From the NCBI RefSeq assembly GCF_900188165.1, contig NZ_FZOS01000016.1, positions 1-64,000 of the forward strand: DNA of 64,000 nucleotides, read 5' to 3'. The stretch is from Edaphosphingomonas laterariae (GTDB lineage Bacteria; Pseudomonadota; Alphaproteobacteria; Sphingomonadales; Sphingomonadaceae). The position numbers and the translations under genes are program-made. Positions 21,923 through 31,184 of the stretch are shown in pieces; position 1 is the first letter of the stretch; every line of letters starts with the position of its first letter. Below the pieces are notes generated by a model. That model searched no databases and was not told the DNA's origin. It saw only the letters and a program-made list of their open reading frames with translations.

Positions 21923-23371
21923 ATGACCGAAGCCGCTACCACCGTAGCCCATGCTGCGGCCGAACATATCGCGGTGCCGGGCTGGGCCGCGCTCGCTTAT
22001 CTGGTGTCGGGTGTGCTGTTCATTCTCGCGCTGCGCGGGCTTTCCAGCCCCACCAGCTCGCGCCGGGGCAATCGCTTCGGCATGATCGGCATGCTGATCG
22101 CCGTCGCGACGACGCTGATCCTGCACAATACCGGGCTGATCGAAATCGCCATCGCCATCGCGGTTGGCGGCGGCATCGGCTATGTGATCGCCAAGCGCAT
22201 CGCCATGACGGCGATGCCGCAGCTCGTGGCGGCCTTCCACTCGCTCGTCGGCCTTGCCGCCGTGCTGGTGGCCGCTGCCGCCTATCTCAACCCCGGCGCT
22301 TTCGGCATTCTCGACGCGGCGACGGGGGAGATCCTGAAGGTCAGCCGGGTCGAAATGGGCCTGGGCATCGCCATCGGTGCGATCACCTTCTCGGGCTCGG
22401 TGATCGCGTTCCTCAAGCTCAACGGCAATATGAGCGGCAAGCCGATCATGCTGCCGGCGCGCCATGTGATCAACCTCGGCACGCTTGCCGCGATCCTCGG
22501 CCTTGTCGGTTACTTCCTGACCGATCAGAGCCCGTGGGTGTTCTGGACCGTGACGGCGTTCAGCTTCGTCATCGGCTTCCTGCTGATCATCCCGATCGGC
22601 GGCGCCGACATGCCGGTCGTCGTTTCGATGCTCAATTCCTATTCGGGCTGGGCCGCCGCGGCGATGGGCTTCACGCTGCACAACACCGCGATGATCGTCA
22701 CCGGCGCGCTCGTCGGTTCGTCGGGCGCGATCCTCAGCTACATCATGTGCAAGGCGATGAACCGCAGCTTCATCTCGGTGATCGCGGGCGGCTTCGGTGC
22801 CGAAGCCGCGTCGGCCGGTGGCGAAGCCAAGGAACAGCGCCCGTGGAAGCGCGGCTCGGCCGAAGACGCCGCCTTCCTGATGAAGCAGGCCGAACAGGTG
22901 ATCATCGTTCCCGGCTACGGCATGGCGGTCGCCCAGGCACAGCACGCGCTGCGCGAAATGGGCGATCTGCTGAAGGCCGAGGGCGTGAAGGTGAAGTACG
23001 CCATCCACCCGGTCGCCGGCCGCATGCCCGGCCACATGAACGTGCTGCTCGCCGAAGCATCGGTGCCTTATGACGAGGTGTTCGAGCTGGAAGACATCAA
23101 CGGCGAATTCGCGCAGACCGACGTGGCCTTCGTGATCGGCGCCAACGACGTCACCAACCCGGCGGCCAAGACCGACAAGACCTCGCCGATCTACGGCATG
23201 CCGGTGCTCGACGTTGAAAAGGCCAAGACCGTGCTGTTCGTGAAGCGTTCGATGGGCGGTGTCGGCTATGCCGGCGTCGACAACGACGTCTTCTACATGG
23301 ACAACACGATGATGCTTCTGGCCGACGCCAAGAAGATGGTCGACGACATCGTCAAGGCGATGGCGCACTGA
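21923..23371 (+). CDS. pntB: NAD(P) transhydrogenase subunit beta
   Basis: 482 aa. The N-terminal half has eight to nine membrane helices (domain II), including the conserved IGGADMPVVVSMLNSYSGWAAA. The C-terminal NADP(H)-binding domain III is marked by VPGYGMAVAQAQHALREM, HPVAGRMPGHMNVLLAEA, FVIGANDVTNPAA and KRSMGGVGYAGVDN. It completes the H+-transhydrogenase, supplying NADPH from the proton gradient. It is the last gene of the operon and is followed by a strong hairpin at 23413. Confidence 0.96.
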   Translation: MTEAATTVAHAAAEHIAVPGWAALAYLVSGVLFILALRGLSSPTSSRRGNRFGMIGMLIAVATTLILHNTGLIEIAIAIAVGGGIGYVIAKRIAMTAMPQLVAAFHSLVGLAAVLVAAAAYLNPGAFGILDAATGEILKVSRVEMGLGIAIGAITFSGSVIAFLKLNGNMSGKPIMLPARHVINLGTLAAILGLVGYFLTDQSPWVFWTVTAFSFVIGFLLIIPIGGADMPVVVSMLNSYSGWAAAAMGFTLHNTAMIVTGALVGSSGAILSYIMCKAMNRSFISVIAGGFGAEAASAGGEAKEQRPWKRGSAEDAAFLMKQAEQVIIVPGYGMAVAQAQHALREMGDLLKAEGVKVKYAIHPVAGRMPGHMNVLLAEASVPYDEVFELEDINGEFAQTDVAFVIGANDVTNPAAKTDKTSPIYGMPVLDVEKAKTVLFVKRSMGGVGYAGVDNDVFYMDNTMMLLADAKKMVDDIVKAMAH

Positions 23372-23412
23372 TCGGGCGGGCCGCGCGATACGCGGCCCCC
23401 AAAGCGACATGG

Positions 23413-23449
23413 TCGGGCCGTTGTCTCCAAAACGGAGGCAACGGCCCGA
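23413..23449 (+). terminator. Hairpin terminator of the pnt operon
   Basis: Arms TCGGGCCGTTG (23413-23423) and CAACGGCCCGA (23439-23449), extended inward by CTCC/GGAG, give a stem of about 16 bp with one wobble pair. It lies 41 bp after the pntB stop. No long T run follows. Confidence 0.6.
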
Positions 23450-23536
23450 TCCGTTTCGGGCGGGTCGGCGTGTCCTCTCCGGAACGGATGCGGAACGAGC
23501 TTGAACTGTCCGTTATGATGCGGGATTTCATCGGGG

Positions 23537-24517
23537 ATGGATCAGACCGCTCTCCACCCGCCCGCCACCTTCGCCGCCGGTTATCGCCCGGCATCGCTGC
23601 TTGCCGTGGGCGCGGATGCCCTGGCGCTGGCGGATATTGCAGATGCGGCCCGTGCGCTTGGGTTGCTGATCGAAAGCCGGCGGCTGGACGCGGCGGCGCT
23701 GGACGGGATGGCCGCCGCGCCTTCCGCCGTCACCGTCGTGCTGGCGCTGGGGGATGAGCCGGGCGAGGCGGATGAAAATGCCTGCACGCTGCTGCGTGAA
23801 CGGGCGGGGCGGGGGCTGTCCGCCTTGGTGGTGGCACCGCTGGCGGCGATCGATCGCGTGGCGGGGATGCTGGACGAACCCGGCATTGCGCTGCTCTGCC
23901 AGCCATCGCCGCTCGATCTCGCGACGGCGCTGGCGCTTGCCGTGGCGCCGGCACCGGCCCGGCTCCACGACAGCGGCAAGGGTCACGCGCTCTATCCCCA
24001 GCTCCAGCAATTGAGCGAACAGATGAGCCAGCTGGCGCGCGCGCTGGCGCAGATTTCCGACGAGGGGGACGGGGCGGCGTCCGCGCCGCCGTCGTCGGTC
24101 GCCGCGCAGGCCCTGTCTTATCGCGCGGAACGCTGGCCCGCCGCGGAACGCCCGCCGGCGGCCCCGGGCGAGGTGGATGCGGCCTATGTGCGTTCGATCA
24201 TCCGTGGTCGCCGGTTGCGCGACAGCTATTTCGCGCCCGATCTGTTCGCCGATCCGGCGTGGGACATGCTGCTCGATCTGACGGCGGCGCGGCTGGAACG
24301 GCGGGATGTCGCGGTGTCCAGCCTGTGCATCGCCGCCGCCGTGCCGCCGACGACCGCGCTGCGCTGGATCAAGACGCTCACCGATGCCGGCACCTTCCGC
24401 CGCGTGGCCGATCCGCAGGATGGTCGCCGGGTGTTCATCACGCTGGCCGACGATGCGGCGGAAGCGATGCTCAACTATCTGGCGGCGGCGCGGCGCATGG
24501 CGAGCCCGGTGGCATAG
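23537..24517 (+). CDS. MarR-like winged-helix regulator with N-terminal pseudo-receiver region
   Basis: 326 aa. The C-terminal 100 residues form a winged helix: DPAWDMLLDLTAARLERRDVAVSSLCIAA, recognition helix VPPTTALRWIKTLTDAGTFRR, and wing DPQDGRRVFITL. This is the MarR/HTH-27 layout. Residues 15-150 are Ala/Leu-rich alternating strands and helices resembling a receiver fold but without the phospho-acceptor pattern. An internal heptad-like stretch (QLQQLSEQMSQLARALAQI) suggests dimerisation. The target is unknown. It overlaps a small convergent gene by 43 bp. Confidence 0.75.
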   Translation: MDQTALHPPATFAAGYRPASLLAVGADALALADIADAARALGLLIESRRLDAAALDGMAAAPSAVTVVLALGDEPGEADENACTLLRERAGRGLSALVVAPLAAIDRVAGMLDEPGIALLCQPSPLDLATALALAVAPAPARLHDSGKGHALYPQLQQLSEQMSQLARALAQISDEGDGAASAPPSSVAAQALSYRAERWPAAERPPAAPGEVDAAYVRSIIRGRRLRDSYFAPDLFADPAWDMLLDLTAARLERRDVAVSSLCIAAAVPPTTALRWIKTLTDAGTFRRVADPQDGRRVFITLADDAAEAMLNYLAAARRMASPVA

Positions 24518-24684
24518 AAGCTGTCGGGCCGGTCGATGATGTCCAGCTGGGCGCCGAACGCGGCGGCCAGCCGGGCGTGGATATCGGCAAGTTCAGGGCA
24601 TTCGGCATGGGCCGCCCGATCGCGCTCCTCCCGATAACGCCGTTCCACATAGTCTCGATCGTACCGCATTCCGAACCGTGTCAT
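24475..24684 (-). CDS. Small hypothetical protein
   Basis: 69 aa from ATG 24684. Highly charged start (RYDRDYVERRYREERDRAAH) with a potential amphipathic helix, then PELADIHARLAAAFGAQLDIID. No known domain recognised. It converges on and overlaps the MarR-like gene by 43 bp. Residue composition looks like a real cytoplasmic protein rather than a shadow frame, but there is no independent support. Confidence 0.45.
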   Translation of the reverse strand: MTRFGMRYDRDYVERRYREERDRAAHAECPELADIHARLAAAFGAQLDIIDRPDSFYATGLAMRRAAAR

Positions 24685-24856
24685 TCGATCGGCCGGGACA
24701 GGAATCGCCGACCATCAGAACGCCCCCACGGCGCGCGCCTGATGACAGCCGCGACGCCGCCTGACGATTACGTAATCTTCCTGACGGCGCGGATGTTACG
24801 AACGGGGGCTTGGCGGCCGGACAAAAGCCGCTAAAAGGCGCGTCTGCACGGGACGT

Positions 24857-24931
24857 GGGCGGTTAGCTCAGCGGTAGAGCATCTCGTTTACACCGAGAGG
24901 GTCGGGGGTTCGAAACCCTCACCGCCCACCA
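24857..24931 (+). tRNA. tRNA-Val (anticodon TAC)
   Basis: A full cloverleaf can be drawn. The acceptor stem GGGCGGT pairs with ACCGCCC over 7 bp. The D arm is TAGCTCAGCGGTAGAGC. The anticodon stem TCTCG/CGAGA encloses loop TTTACAC with anticodon TAC (valine). The T arm has the TTCGAAA loop. Discriminator A is followed by an encoded CCA (24929-24931). No integrated element is visible next to it. Confidence 0.95.
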
Positions 24932-25024
24932 TTCCATCCCGTTGTGTCGTACCCAATTAAAAGTGCCTCATTCACGAATAGGCCTGCCTCACGGGGCGAG
25001 GGGACTGACGGCGTCAGTTCGGAC

Positions 25025-25052
25025 GCGGGGCGCCTTTGTTGCGGCACCCCGC
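25025..25052 (-). terminator. Hairpin downstream of the dioxygenase operon
   Basis: GCGGGG.GCC and GGC.CCCCGC arms with one mismatch and an 8-nt loop lie 8 bp past the stop of the minus-strand dioxygenase. Probable end of the TonB-MFS-dioxygenase transcript. Confidence 0.5.
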
Positions 25053-25060
25053 GCAGCGCT

Positions 25061-25996
25061 TCATGCGGTGGCTTCGGTCGAACGCTCGGGCTTCAGCAGG
25101 CGGCTTTCCTGGCCGTCGATGCCGACCGGCACAGTGCCGGCGATCGTGGCGCGGCGCAGATGGCGGCGTTGCAGGCCGAAATCCGCGATCGCGCGATGCT
25201 GCGTGGCGCGATTGTCCCAGATCGCGACGTCGCCTTCACGCCAGCGCCAGCGGACGGTGTTTTCCGGCTTGATGACGTGATCTTGCAGGATGGCGAACAG
25301 CCGTTCGGAATCCGCGCGGTTCAGCCCGACGAACTGCTTGATGAAATGGCCGAGCAGAAGCACGCGTTCGCCGGATTCGGGGTGGACGCGGACGACGGGA
25401 TGTTCGGTTTCGTAAACGGTGGACGCGAACACCGCCTTGTAGCGTTCGGCATCTTCCTTGGGCGCGTTGGCGAAGACGGCGGCGTAATCATAGAGATTGG
25501 TGTGGATCGCCTTCAGATCGTTGACCAGCAGCTTCAGCGCGTCGGGCAGATCCTCATAAGCGGTGGCGGTGTTCGCCCATAATGTGTCGCCGCCCGCTTC
25601 CGGGATGACGATCGCGCGCAGGATGGAGGCTTCGGGATAGGCCGGCACGAAGGTCACGTCGGTGTGCCAGCTCGACGCGGCATAGCCTTCGCGGGAGTCG
25701 AGCTCGAGCAGGAAGCGTGATCCTTCCGCCACGGGCACGGTCGGGTGGGCAACCGGCTTGCCCAGCCGTTCGGCAAAGGCCTCCTGCCGGGCGTCGTCCA
25801 GCGCGAACTGGTCGCGAAAGAAGATCACCTTGTGGCGCACGAGCGCCGTGCGGATCGCCGCGATGGTGGCGTCGTCCAGATCGCCCGACAAGGCGACGCC
25901 GCGGATCTCGGCGCCGATGCGCCCGGCGACGGGGACGATATCGAGCGCGCTATCGACTTCGCGGGCATTGACGAAACGCTGATGAATGGCGGTCAT
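25061..25996 (-). CDS. TauD/TfdA-family Fe(II)/2-oxoglutarate dioxygenase, AtsK-like
   Basis: 311 aa. The iron triad is visible: HTD in SWHTDVTF and the distal His in RATQHRAIADFG; the 2-oxoglutarate Arg follows in RRHLRRATIAG. The overall text, including PVAGRIGAEIRGV, VRHKVIFFRDQ, PTVPV, ETEHPVVRVHPESGER and VRWRWREGDVAIWDNRATQH, closely recalls AtsK, the alkylsulfatase dioxygenase of Pseudomonas putida, from memory. It would oxidise a carbon next to a sulfate ester or sulfonate and release sulfate or sulfite plus aldehyde, but other acids are possible. It is last in a four-gene minus-strand operon with a TonB receptor. Confidence 0.88.
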   Translation of the reverse strand: MTAIHQRFVNAREVDSALDIVPVAGRIGAEIRGVALSGDLDDATIAAIRTALVRHKVIFFRDQFALDDARQEAFAERLGKPVAHPTVPVAEGSRFLLELDSREGYAASSWHTDVTFVPAYPEASILRAIVIPEAGGDTLWANTATAYEDLPDALKLLVNDLKAIHTNLYDYAAVFANAPKEDAERYKAVFASTVYETEHPVVRVHPESGERVLLLGHFIKQFVGLNRADSERLFAILQDHVIKPENTVRWRWREGDVAIWDNRATQHRAIADFGLQRRHLRRATIAGTVPVGIDGQESRLLKPERSTEATA

Positions 25997-26019
25997 GGCA
26001 AGTCTCCTTGAAAGTGGGG

Positions 26020-26895
26020 TCAGCGGGTCCGGGAAGGGCCGATCGGGCGGTCACCGACGATCGTCACGCGCTCCATGTGGCGCGGCTCATTGTAATCGGG
26101 CACGGCGTAATGCTGGGTCGCGCGATTGTCCCAGAAGGCGATGGAATGGGGGCGCCAGCTCCACCGCACCTGGAATTCCGGCCGCTTGAACTGGTTGAAC
26201 AGCAGCGCGAGCAGACGGTTGCTCTCTTGTTGTTCCAGCCCCTTGATGCGGCGGGTGAAGACCGAATTGACGTAGAGCAGCTTCTCGCCCGTTTCCGGGT
26301 GGATGCGCACCACGGGATGCTCGACTTCGGGATATTGGGAGCGCAGCGCGTCCTTCTTCTCCTCGCTGTCGAGGAACTGGATGAAAATGCTCGGATCGTG
26401 GATCGCGGTCAGCCCGTCGATCCGCTCGCGCACCGCTTCGGGCAGCGATTCATAGGCGGCGACGGCATTGGCGAAGACGGTATCGCCGCCCAGCGACGGC
26501 GATACCCGCGCACGCAGGATCGACGCCGCTGACGGCTCGGGCCGGAAGGTCGTGTCGGCATGCCAGTTGCTGTCCGGCGTGGCGCGATATTTGCCGACGA
26601 AATCGCGGGAGATGAGCGGCAGGATTTGCGGATAATCCGGCAGCGAGAAGACGGGGTGAACCTCCAGCTCGCCAAAGGCCGCGCCGAAGGCGATCTGCTG
26701 TTCGCGCGTAATGTCCTGATCGCGGAAGAACAGCACGCGATAGTGGAGCAGGGCGGCCTGAAGTGCGCCGAGGCGATGGTCGTCCAGCGGCTCCGCGAGG
26801 TCGATGCCGCTGATTTCGGCACCCAGGCTGGGTTGGAGCGGCCGGATGTCGAACAGGCTTTCTGCTTCCTTCAGCTCGATTACGGGCAATGTCAT
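26020..26895 (-). CDS. TauD/TfdA-family Fe(II)/2-oxoglutarate dioxygenase (second copy)
   Basis: 291 aa from ATG 26895; upstream frame is not dioxygenase-like. Iron ligands HAD (NWHADTTF) and the distal His (RATQHYAVPDY) are present, with the Arg in RHMERVTIVGDRPIG. It is related to the adjacent AtsK-like protein but clearly diverged (YRVLFFRDQDITREQQIAFG, VEHPVVRIHPETGEKLLYVN). It lies 23 bp upstream of that gene in the operon. Two dioxygenases in tandem suggest two substrates, two enantiomers or sequential steps, as in the RdpA/SdpA pair of herbicide-degrading sphingomonads (known precedent; analogy only). Confidence 0.88.
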   Translation of the reverse strand: MTLPVIELKEAESLFDIRPLQPSLGAEISGIDLAEPLDDHRLGALQAALLHYRVLFFRDQDITREQQIAFGAAFGELEVHPVFSLPDYPQILPLISRDFVGKYRATPDSNWHADTTFRPEPSAASILRARVSPSLGGDTVFANAVAAYESLPEAVRERIDGLTAIHDPSIFIQFLDSEEKKDALRSQYPEVEHPVVRIHPETGEKLLYVNSVFTRRIKGLEQQESNRLLALLFNQFKRPEFQVRWSWRPHSIAFWDNRATQHYAVPDYNEPRHMERVTIVGDRPIGPSRTR

Positions 26896-26906
26896 GATTG
26901 GCTCCT

Positions 26907-28322
26907 TCAGGCTTGGATGGGGTTGGGGGTGGTGTCGCGCTGATCGAGCGATGCGCGGATGCGGGCATGGGCGGCGGCATCCAGCGGGAAGCCGTGGACC
27001 AAGACGGCGGAAGCGAGGTGGGCGAGCGCGGGGCCGAGCGCGAAGACCAACAGCAGCCCTTTGAGTGCGTCCGGCGAGTTGGATGGCGAAGCCGGATCGA
27101 AGCCGAGCCACGCCACGAGTGGCAGCGCGATGCCCACCGCCGCAGCCATCGCCGCCTTCATCGAAATGCTGAACACCGAATAGAACAGCGCGGTGCGATC
27201 CTCGCCGGTCGCCAGGCGATGCGCGTCGGCGACGTCCGCCACCATCGAACGCAGCATGAGATTGCCCGAACCCTGCGCGAAGCCCTGCGCCACGGTGAGC
27301 GCGACGAGCAGCCCGAGCTGGCCAGGCATGACGAACAGCAGGCCAAGGTTGATGGCGACCTGCACCAGTTCCCCGGCCACGGCGGCGCGATGCTTGCCGA
27401 GGCGGTAGCCGATCTTCATCCAGATCGGCCCGGCGCTGATGCCGAAGATGAATTGCAGCAGGAAAAGCCCGCTCGCCCAGTGCGGCAGCCCCATATAGGC
27501 GCTGACGAAGAAGACGAAGAGCGTGCCCCGGATATTCTGGCCCAGCGTCACCGCGAAGTCGGACGCCAATATCCGCATCAGCAGCCGGTTGGATGCGACC
27601 AGCCGCACCGCCTTGCCGAACGGCAGGCGTTGCGCCGGCGCCTCTGGCAAAGGCGGCTCGGGAAAGGCGCGCAGCGTGAGCACCAGCGACGGCACCAGCG
27701 TCACCAGCAGCAGGCCACCCATCACGCCGAGCTTGAGCGGCCCGTCGCCCGGCCGGACCTGATCGACCAGCGTCGGCAGCACGAGCACGAGCAGCAAAGC
27801 GGCGGAGCCGACGACAAGCTGATAGGTCGCCACCCGCGTCCGCTCATTATAGTCGTGCGATATCTCCCCCGACCATGCGAGGAAGGGGATCTGGATCATC
27901 GACCAGCCGAGATAGAAAGCGAACAGGACGAGGCCGAGATAGAGCGGCGTCACGCCCCACAACGGGAAGAAGAGCAGCAAGGCCGACAGGCCGAACACCG
28001 CGCCGCCGGCGGCGATCCAGATGCGGCGGCGGCCGAAGCGGCTGCGCGTCCGATCGCTCAGCGTTCCGATGATCGGATCGGCGATCGCCCCCCAGATCTT
28101 CTCGATCAGGAAGATGGTGCCGAGCACCGCCAGCGGCACGCCATAATGCTGCGCGAAGATCGCGGGCAGATAGACGTTGAGCGGCATCTGCGCGGCGGCG
28201 ACGGGCAGCGCCACTGCGGAGAAAGCCAGCAGTCTGCCCGGCGGCAGCCGATCCGGCGGGGCGGTGGCTGCCGCTGCCGCTCCGCTTGTCCGCCACAGGT
28301 CGCTATTGATGGCTGTCGCCAT
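26907..28322 (-). CDS. MFS transporter, GPH (glycoside-pentoside-hexuronide) type
   Basis: 471 aa, 12 hydrophobic helices. After an Ala-rich cytoplasmic start come LPVAAAQMPLNVYLPAIFAQHYG, EKIWGAIADPIIGTLSDRTRSRFGRRRIWI (loop 2-3) and AWSGEISHDYNERTRVATYQ, the MFS_2/GPH signatures (aspartates of helix 2 and the ERT motif). It lies 10 bp after the TonB receptor and 11 bp before the second dioxygenase, so one transcript is likely. It should carry the dioxygenase substrate, or a precursor made in the periplasm, across the inner membrane. Confidence 0.9.
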   Translation of the reverse strand: MATAINSDLWRTSGAAAAATAPPDRLPPGRLLAFSAVALPVAAAQMPLNVYLPAIFAQHYGVPLAVLGTIFLIEKIWGAIADPIIGTLSDRTRSRFGRRRIWIAAGGAVFGLSALLLFFPLWGVTPLYLGLVLFAFYLGWSMIQIPFLAWSGEISHDYNERTRVATYQLVVGSAALLLVLVLPTLVDQVRPGDGPLKLGVMGGLLLVTLVPSLVLTLRAFPEPPLPEAPAQRLPFGKAVRLVASNRLLMRILASDFAVTLGQNIRGTLFVFFVSAYMGLPHWASGLFLLQFIFGISAGPIWMKIGYRLGKHRAAVAGELVQVAINLGLLFVMPGQLGLLVALTVAQGFAQGSGNLMLRSMVADVADAHRLATGEDRTALFYSVFSISMKAAMAAAVGIALPLVAWLGFDPASPSNSPDALKGLLLVFALGPALAHLASAVLVHGFPLDAAAHARIRASLDQRDTTPNPIQA

Positions 28323-28332
28323 GGTCCACCTC

Positions 28333-30723
28333 CTAGAAGCTGGTGCGCAGCGTCGCGCCGACCGTGCGGGGATCGCCCGTCAGGCCGGTGACGAGGCCGG
28401 TGTTGCCTGGCGTGAGGGTCTGGAAATAATCCTTGTCGAACAGGTTCTTGGTCCAGAGGGACGCGTCCCACCGACGATCCTCGCTGCGGACGCCGACGCG
28501 CAGATTGACGAGGCCGTAGCCGTCGACCTTCGAGAAGCGCGAGTTGCTGACCGCCGTGTAAAACGATGACCGGTGCGAATAATCGGCATGGCCGTAGAGC
28601 TGCACCGATCCGATCGGCTGGGCGACGTCGGCGCCCAGCGCGTAGGTGAACTTCGGCACGCCCGCGAGCGGCTGTCCGCTCAGGTCCGCGACGGCAAGGC
28701 CGCTTTCCACCGGCGCCGGGCCGTTGGGATAATCGCGATATTCGGCGTCGGTATAGGCGGCCGATGCCGTGAAGCTGATCAGGTCGTTGGGCGCATAGGC
28801 CGCATCCGCCTCCACACCGCGCGACCGCACCTTCCCGGCATTGGCGATATATTGGACGAACGTCACCGAAGACGGCAGCATGTCCAGGATCGCCGTCTGG
28901 TAATTGCCGACATCGGTCCAGAAGGCGGCGAGGTTCAGCGTCACCTGACGGTCGAGAAACTCGCTCTTGATGCCGATTTCGTAATTGTTGACCTTTTCGG
29001 GCTTCACCGTCGTCGGCACGCCGGGCGGCAGCGCGGCGAGATTCAGCCCGCCCGATTTGTTGCCGCGCGAATAGGTGGCGTAACCCAGCACGTCGGGCGC
29101 GATCTTGTAGGCGATGTTGATCGTGCCGGAGAGGCTGTCGTCCTTGCGCCTGGCGGTATAATCCGTCGCGGGGCCGAAGCTGTTGCGGATCTGCTGGGCC
29201 GCAGCGGCCAGTGCCGGGGGCAGGGCGCTCAGGTCCGCCCCTTCCTGCACCTGCGTATAGGTGCCGGTCTTGTCCTCATGGGTGAAGCGCAGGCCGGCGG
29301 TGACGCTGAGCGCGTCCGTGGCGTTCCAGGTCGCTTGCGCGAAGGCGGCATAGCTCTTGGTCTGTGGCGTCGACGTCGATCGCGCGACGAAGCCGTTGAG
29401 CGCGGCATTGCCAAGTGCCGCCGGGACGGTGGGCAGGAACCAGTTGGGGGCCGCCGGGCCATAGCCGGTGGCGCCATAGCCGTTCACCGTCTGGTCGAAA
29501 TAATAGAGCCCGGCGACGTAATCGACGATGTTCTCGCCCGTCGAAGCGATCCGCAATTCCTGGCTGAACTGGCGCTGACGATTGGCTTGCTCGGCCAGCG
29601 TGATGATCGGCAGGCCGATGGAATCGCCGTCATTGGCCGGGTTCCAGTGCCAGCGGCGATAGGCGGTGATGCTGGTCAGCGCGACGGGACCGAGATCCCA
29701 GTCGATCTGTCCCGAAAAGCCATAGCCATACATGTCGGCATGGAAATCCGAGTCCGCATCCGTCTTGCGCGCGAACGGATCGGCGGGCAGCGGCGTGTAG
29801 CCGGCGCGGGTGACGCGATCGGCGAAGCTGTTGGGGATCGGGCTGCCATTGTCATAGGCGGTGAAGACATCCGCGATCACGCCGATGCAGCAGTTGAGCC
29901 GCTGGCGGGAAAAGTCCGCGATCAGCCGGATCGAAAGCGCCTCGGTGGGTGTCGCCAGAAGCTGGCCGCGCACCGAGAAATTGTCATAATCCTGCGCTTT
30001 GCGGCCGGTCCTGACATTGTCGAGGAAACCGTCGCGGTGCGTGTCGGCGATGCTCAGCCGGAAGGCCAGCTTGTCGTCGATCAGCGGTGCCGACGCCGAT
30101 CCGCGGACCTGATGATAGCCGCGATCGCCGAGGCTCAACTCGCCCGAAAATTCGGGGGTGAAGCTGGGCAGGCGGCTGCTGATGTTGATCGCGCCAGCGG
30201 TCGTGTTCTTGCCGAACAAGGTGCCCTGCGGCCCGCGCAGCACCTCGATGCGATCGAGGTCGACAAGGTCGAACTGCGACGTGCCGACGCGGCCATAATA
30301 GACCTGGTCGACATAGACGCCGACGCCGTTTTCCAGCCCGTCATTGGTGAGCGCGACATTGCTGCCGAGGCCGCGGATGTTGATGTTGGTGTTGCGCGGG
30401 TTGAAGCTGAACACCTGCAGGCTGGGCACGAGCTGCTGAACCTGGTTGATGGTGAAGGTGCCGGTGCGTTCCAGCGTGTCGGCACCGATGGCGTTGAGCG
30501 CGATCGGCACGTCCTGCGCGCGTTCCTCGCGGCGGCGGGCCGTTACCAGGATTTCGGTGGCGGCGAGCAATTCCGCGCCAGCCGCCGCCTCCGGGCCAGC
30601 CGCTTCCGCCGGCGCGGCAGCGTCCCCGGCCTGGGCCGGCGATGGTGCGATCAACGCAAGCGCGGTCGCGCTCGCCGCAATATGGAACCCCAATTTCGTC
30701 TTATAGTCACGTCGAATAGGCAT
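28333..30723 (-). CDS. TonB-dependent receptor
   Basis: 796 aa from ATG 30723. Signal peptide LGFHIAASATALALIAPSPAQA, then a TonB-box-like EILVTARRREERAQDVPIALN. The plug domain (residues about 60-170) holds NINIRGLGSN and DRIEVLRGPQGTLFGKNTTAGAINI. The beta-barrel carries repeated aromatic-rich strands and ends in the required terminal Phe (ATLRTSF). It imports a ligand across the outer membrane using TonB energy. It heads the minus-strand operon TonB receptor-GPH transporter-two dioxygenases, so its ligand is probably their substrate. Confidence 0.94.
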   Translation of the reverse strand: MPIRRDYKTKLGFHIAASATALALIAPSPAQAGDAAAPAEAAGPEAAAGAELLAATEILVTARRREERAQDVPIALNAIGADTLERTGTFTINQVQQLVPSLQVFSFNPRNTNINIRGLGSNVALTNDGLENGVGVYVDQVYYGRVGTSQFDLVDLDRIEVLRGPQGTLFGKNTTAGAINISSRLPSFTPEFSGELSLGDRGYHQVRGSASAPLIDDKLAFRLSIADTHRDGFLDNVRTGRKAQDYDNFSVRGQLLATPTEALSIRLIADFSRQRLNCCIGVIADVFTAYDNGSPIPNSFADRVTRAGYTPLPADPFARKTDADSDFHADMYGYGFSGQIDWDLGPVALTSITAYRRWHWNPANDGDSIGLPIITLAEQANRQRQFSQELRIASTGENIVDYVAGLYYFDQTVNGYGATGYGPAAPNWFLPTVPAALGNAALNGFVARSTSTPQTKSYAAFAQATWNATDALSVTAGLRFTHEDKTGTYTQVQEGADLSALPPALAAAAQQIRNSFGPATDYTARRKDDSLSGTINIAYKIAPDVLGYATYSRGNKSGGLNLAALPPGVPTTVKPEKVNNYEIGIKSEFLDRQVTLNLAAFWTDVGNYQTAILDMLPSSVTFVQYIANAGKVRSRGVEADAAYAPNDLISFTASAAYTDAEYRDYPNGPAPVESGLAVADLSGQPLAGVPKFTYALGADVAQPIGSVQLYGHADYSHRSSFYTAVSNSRFSKVDGYGLVNLRVGVRSEDRRWDASLWTKNLFDKDYFQTLTPGNTGLVTGLTGDPRTVGATLRTSF

Positions 30724-31029
30724 GCGTGTTCGTCCCCCGCGGCGCCTTCGCAGGGCAGCCGCTTCCATTCGCGCACGCCAAAGGGCGCGCACGGTCGTGC
30801 GTTCTTGATCGGGTTGGTCAGTCGGCCGTCAGGCCGTCATCTGGTCGGGAATGGACATAGCCGTCGCATATCATCTCCTCGCATTCGCGGGATCACGACG
30901 TCCGGTTGAGCGGGCCGAACCTTCGTGCGCTTTAGCCGTTGGTTACGCGGAGCAAGCTGCTTCCCATCAAAAGCCGCGGGCCCTTCTTGCGGACGCGCAC
31001 ATCCGCCCGGCGACAGCCACTCACCGGAG

Positions 31030-31055
31030 GCCCGCCAGCGCCTTGGCTGGTGGGC
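31030..31055. repeat. GC-rich hairpin in divergent region
   Basis: GCCCGCCAGC and GCTGGTGGGC arms (9 of 10 paired, one wobble) around a 6-nt loop. Could be a transcript hairpin in either leader. Confidence 0.5.
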
Positions 31056-31066
31056 ATGGATTTAGT

Positions 31067-31081
31067 CTACTAATCTAGTAG
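31067..31081. promoter_or_regulatory. CTACTA-N3-TAGTAG operator candidate
   Basis: A perfect 6-bp-arm inverted repeat in an AT-rich patch midway between the divergent operons. Suitable in size for a dimeric regulator. Confidence 0.4.
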
Positions 31082-31184
31082 TGATTCCAATATAGTTTTG
31101 CTTGCGAACGCCAAAGGCGCAGCACGGCAGCGGCTTAGGTGCGTTCGGCCGCCGGATCGGTGGCATTGCTGCATTCCGTCGAAT

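Noticed and set aside
20228-23410. Open frame of 1060 codons opposite the pnt operon
   Set aside because: Its text is low-complexity Arg/His/Gly/Asp with no domain; it is an antisense shadow caused by high GC at third codon positions of pntAA-pntB.
28573-30909. 778-codon frame opposite the TonB receptor
   Set aside because: Antisense shadow; composition matches complement of the receptor and it has no recognisable domain.
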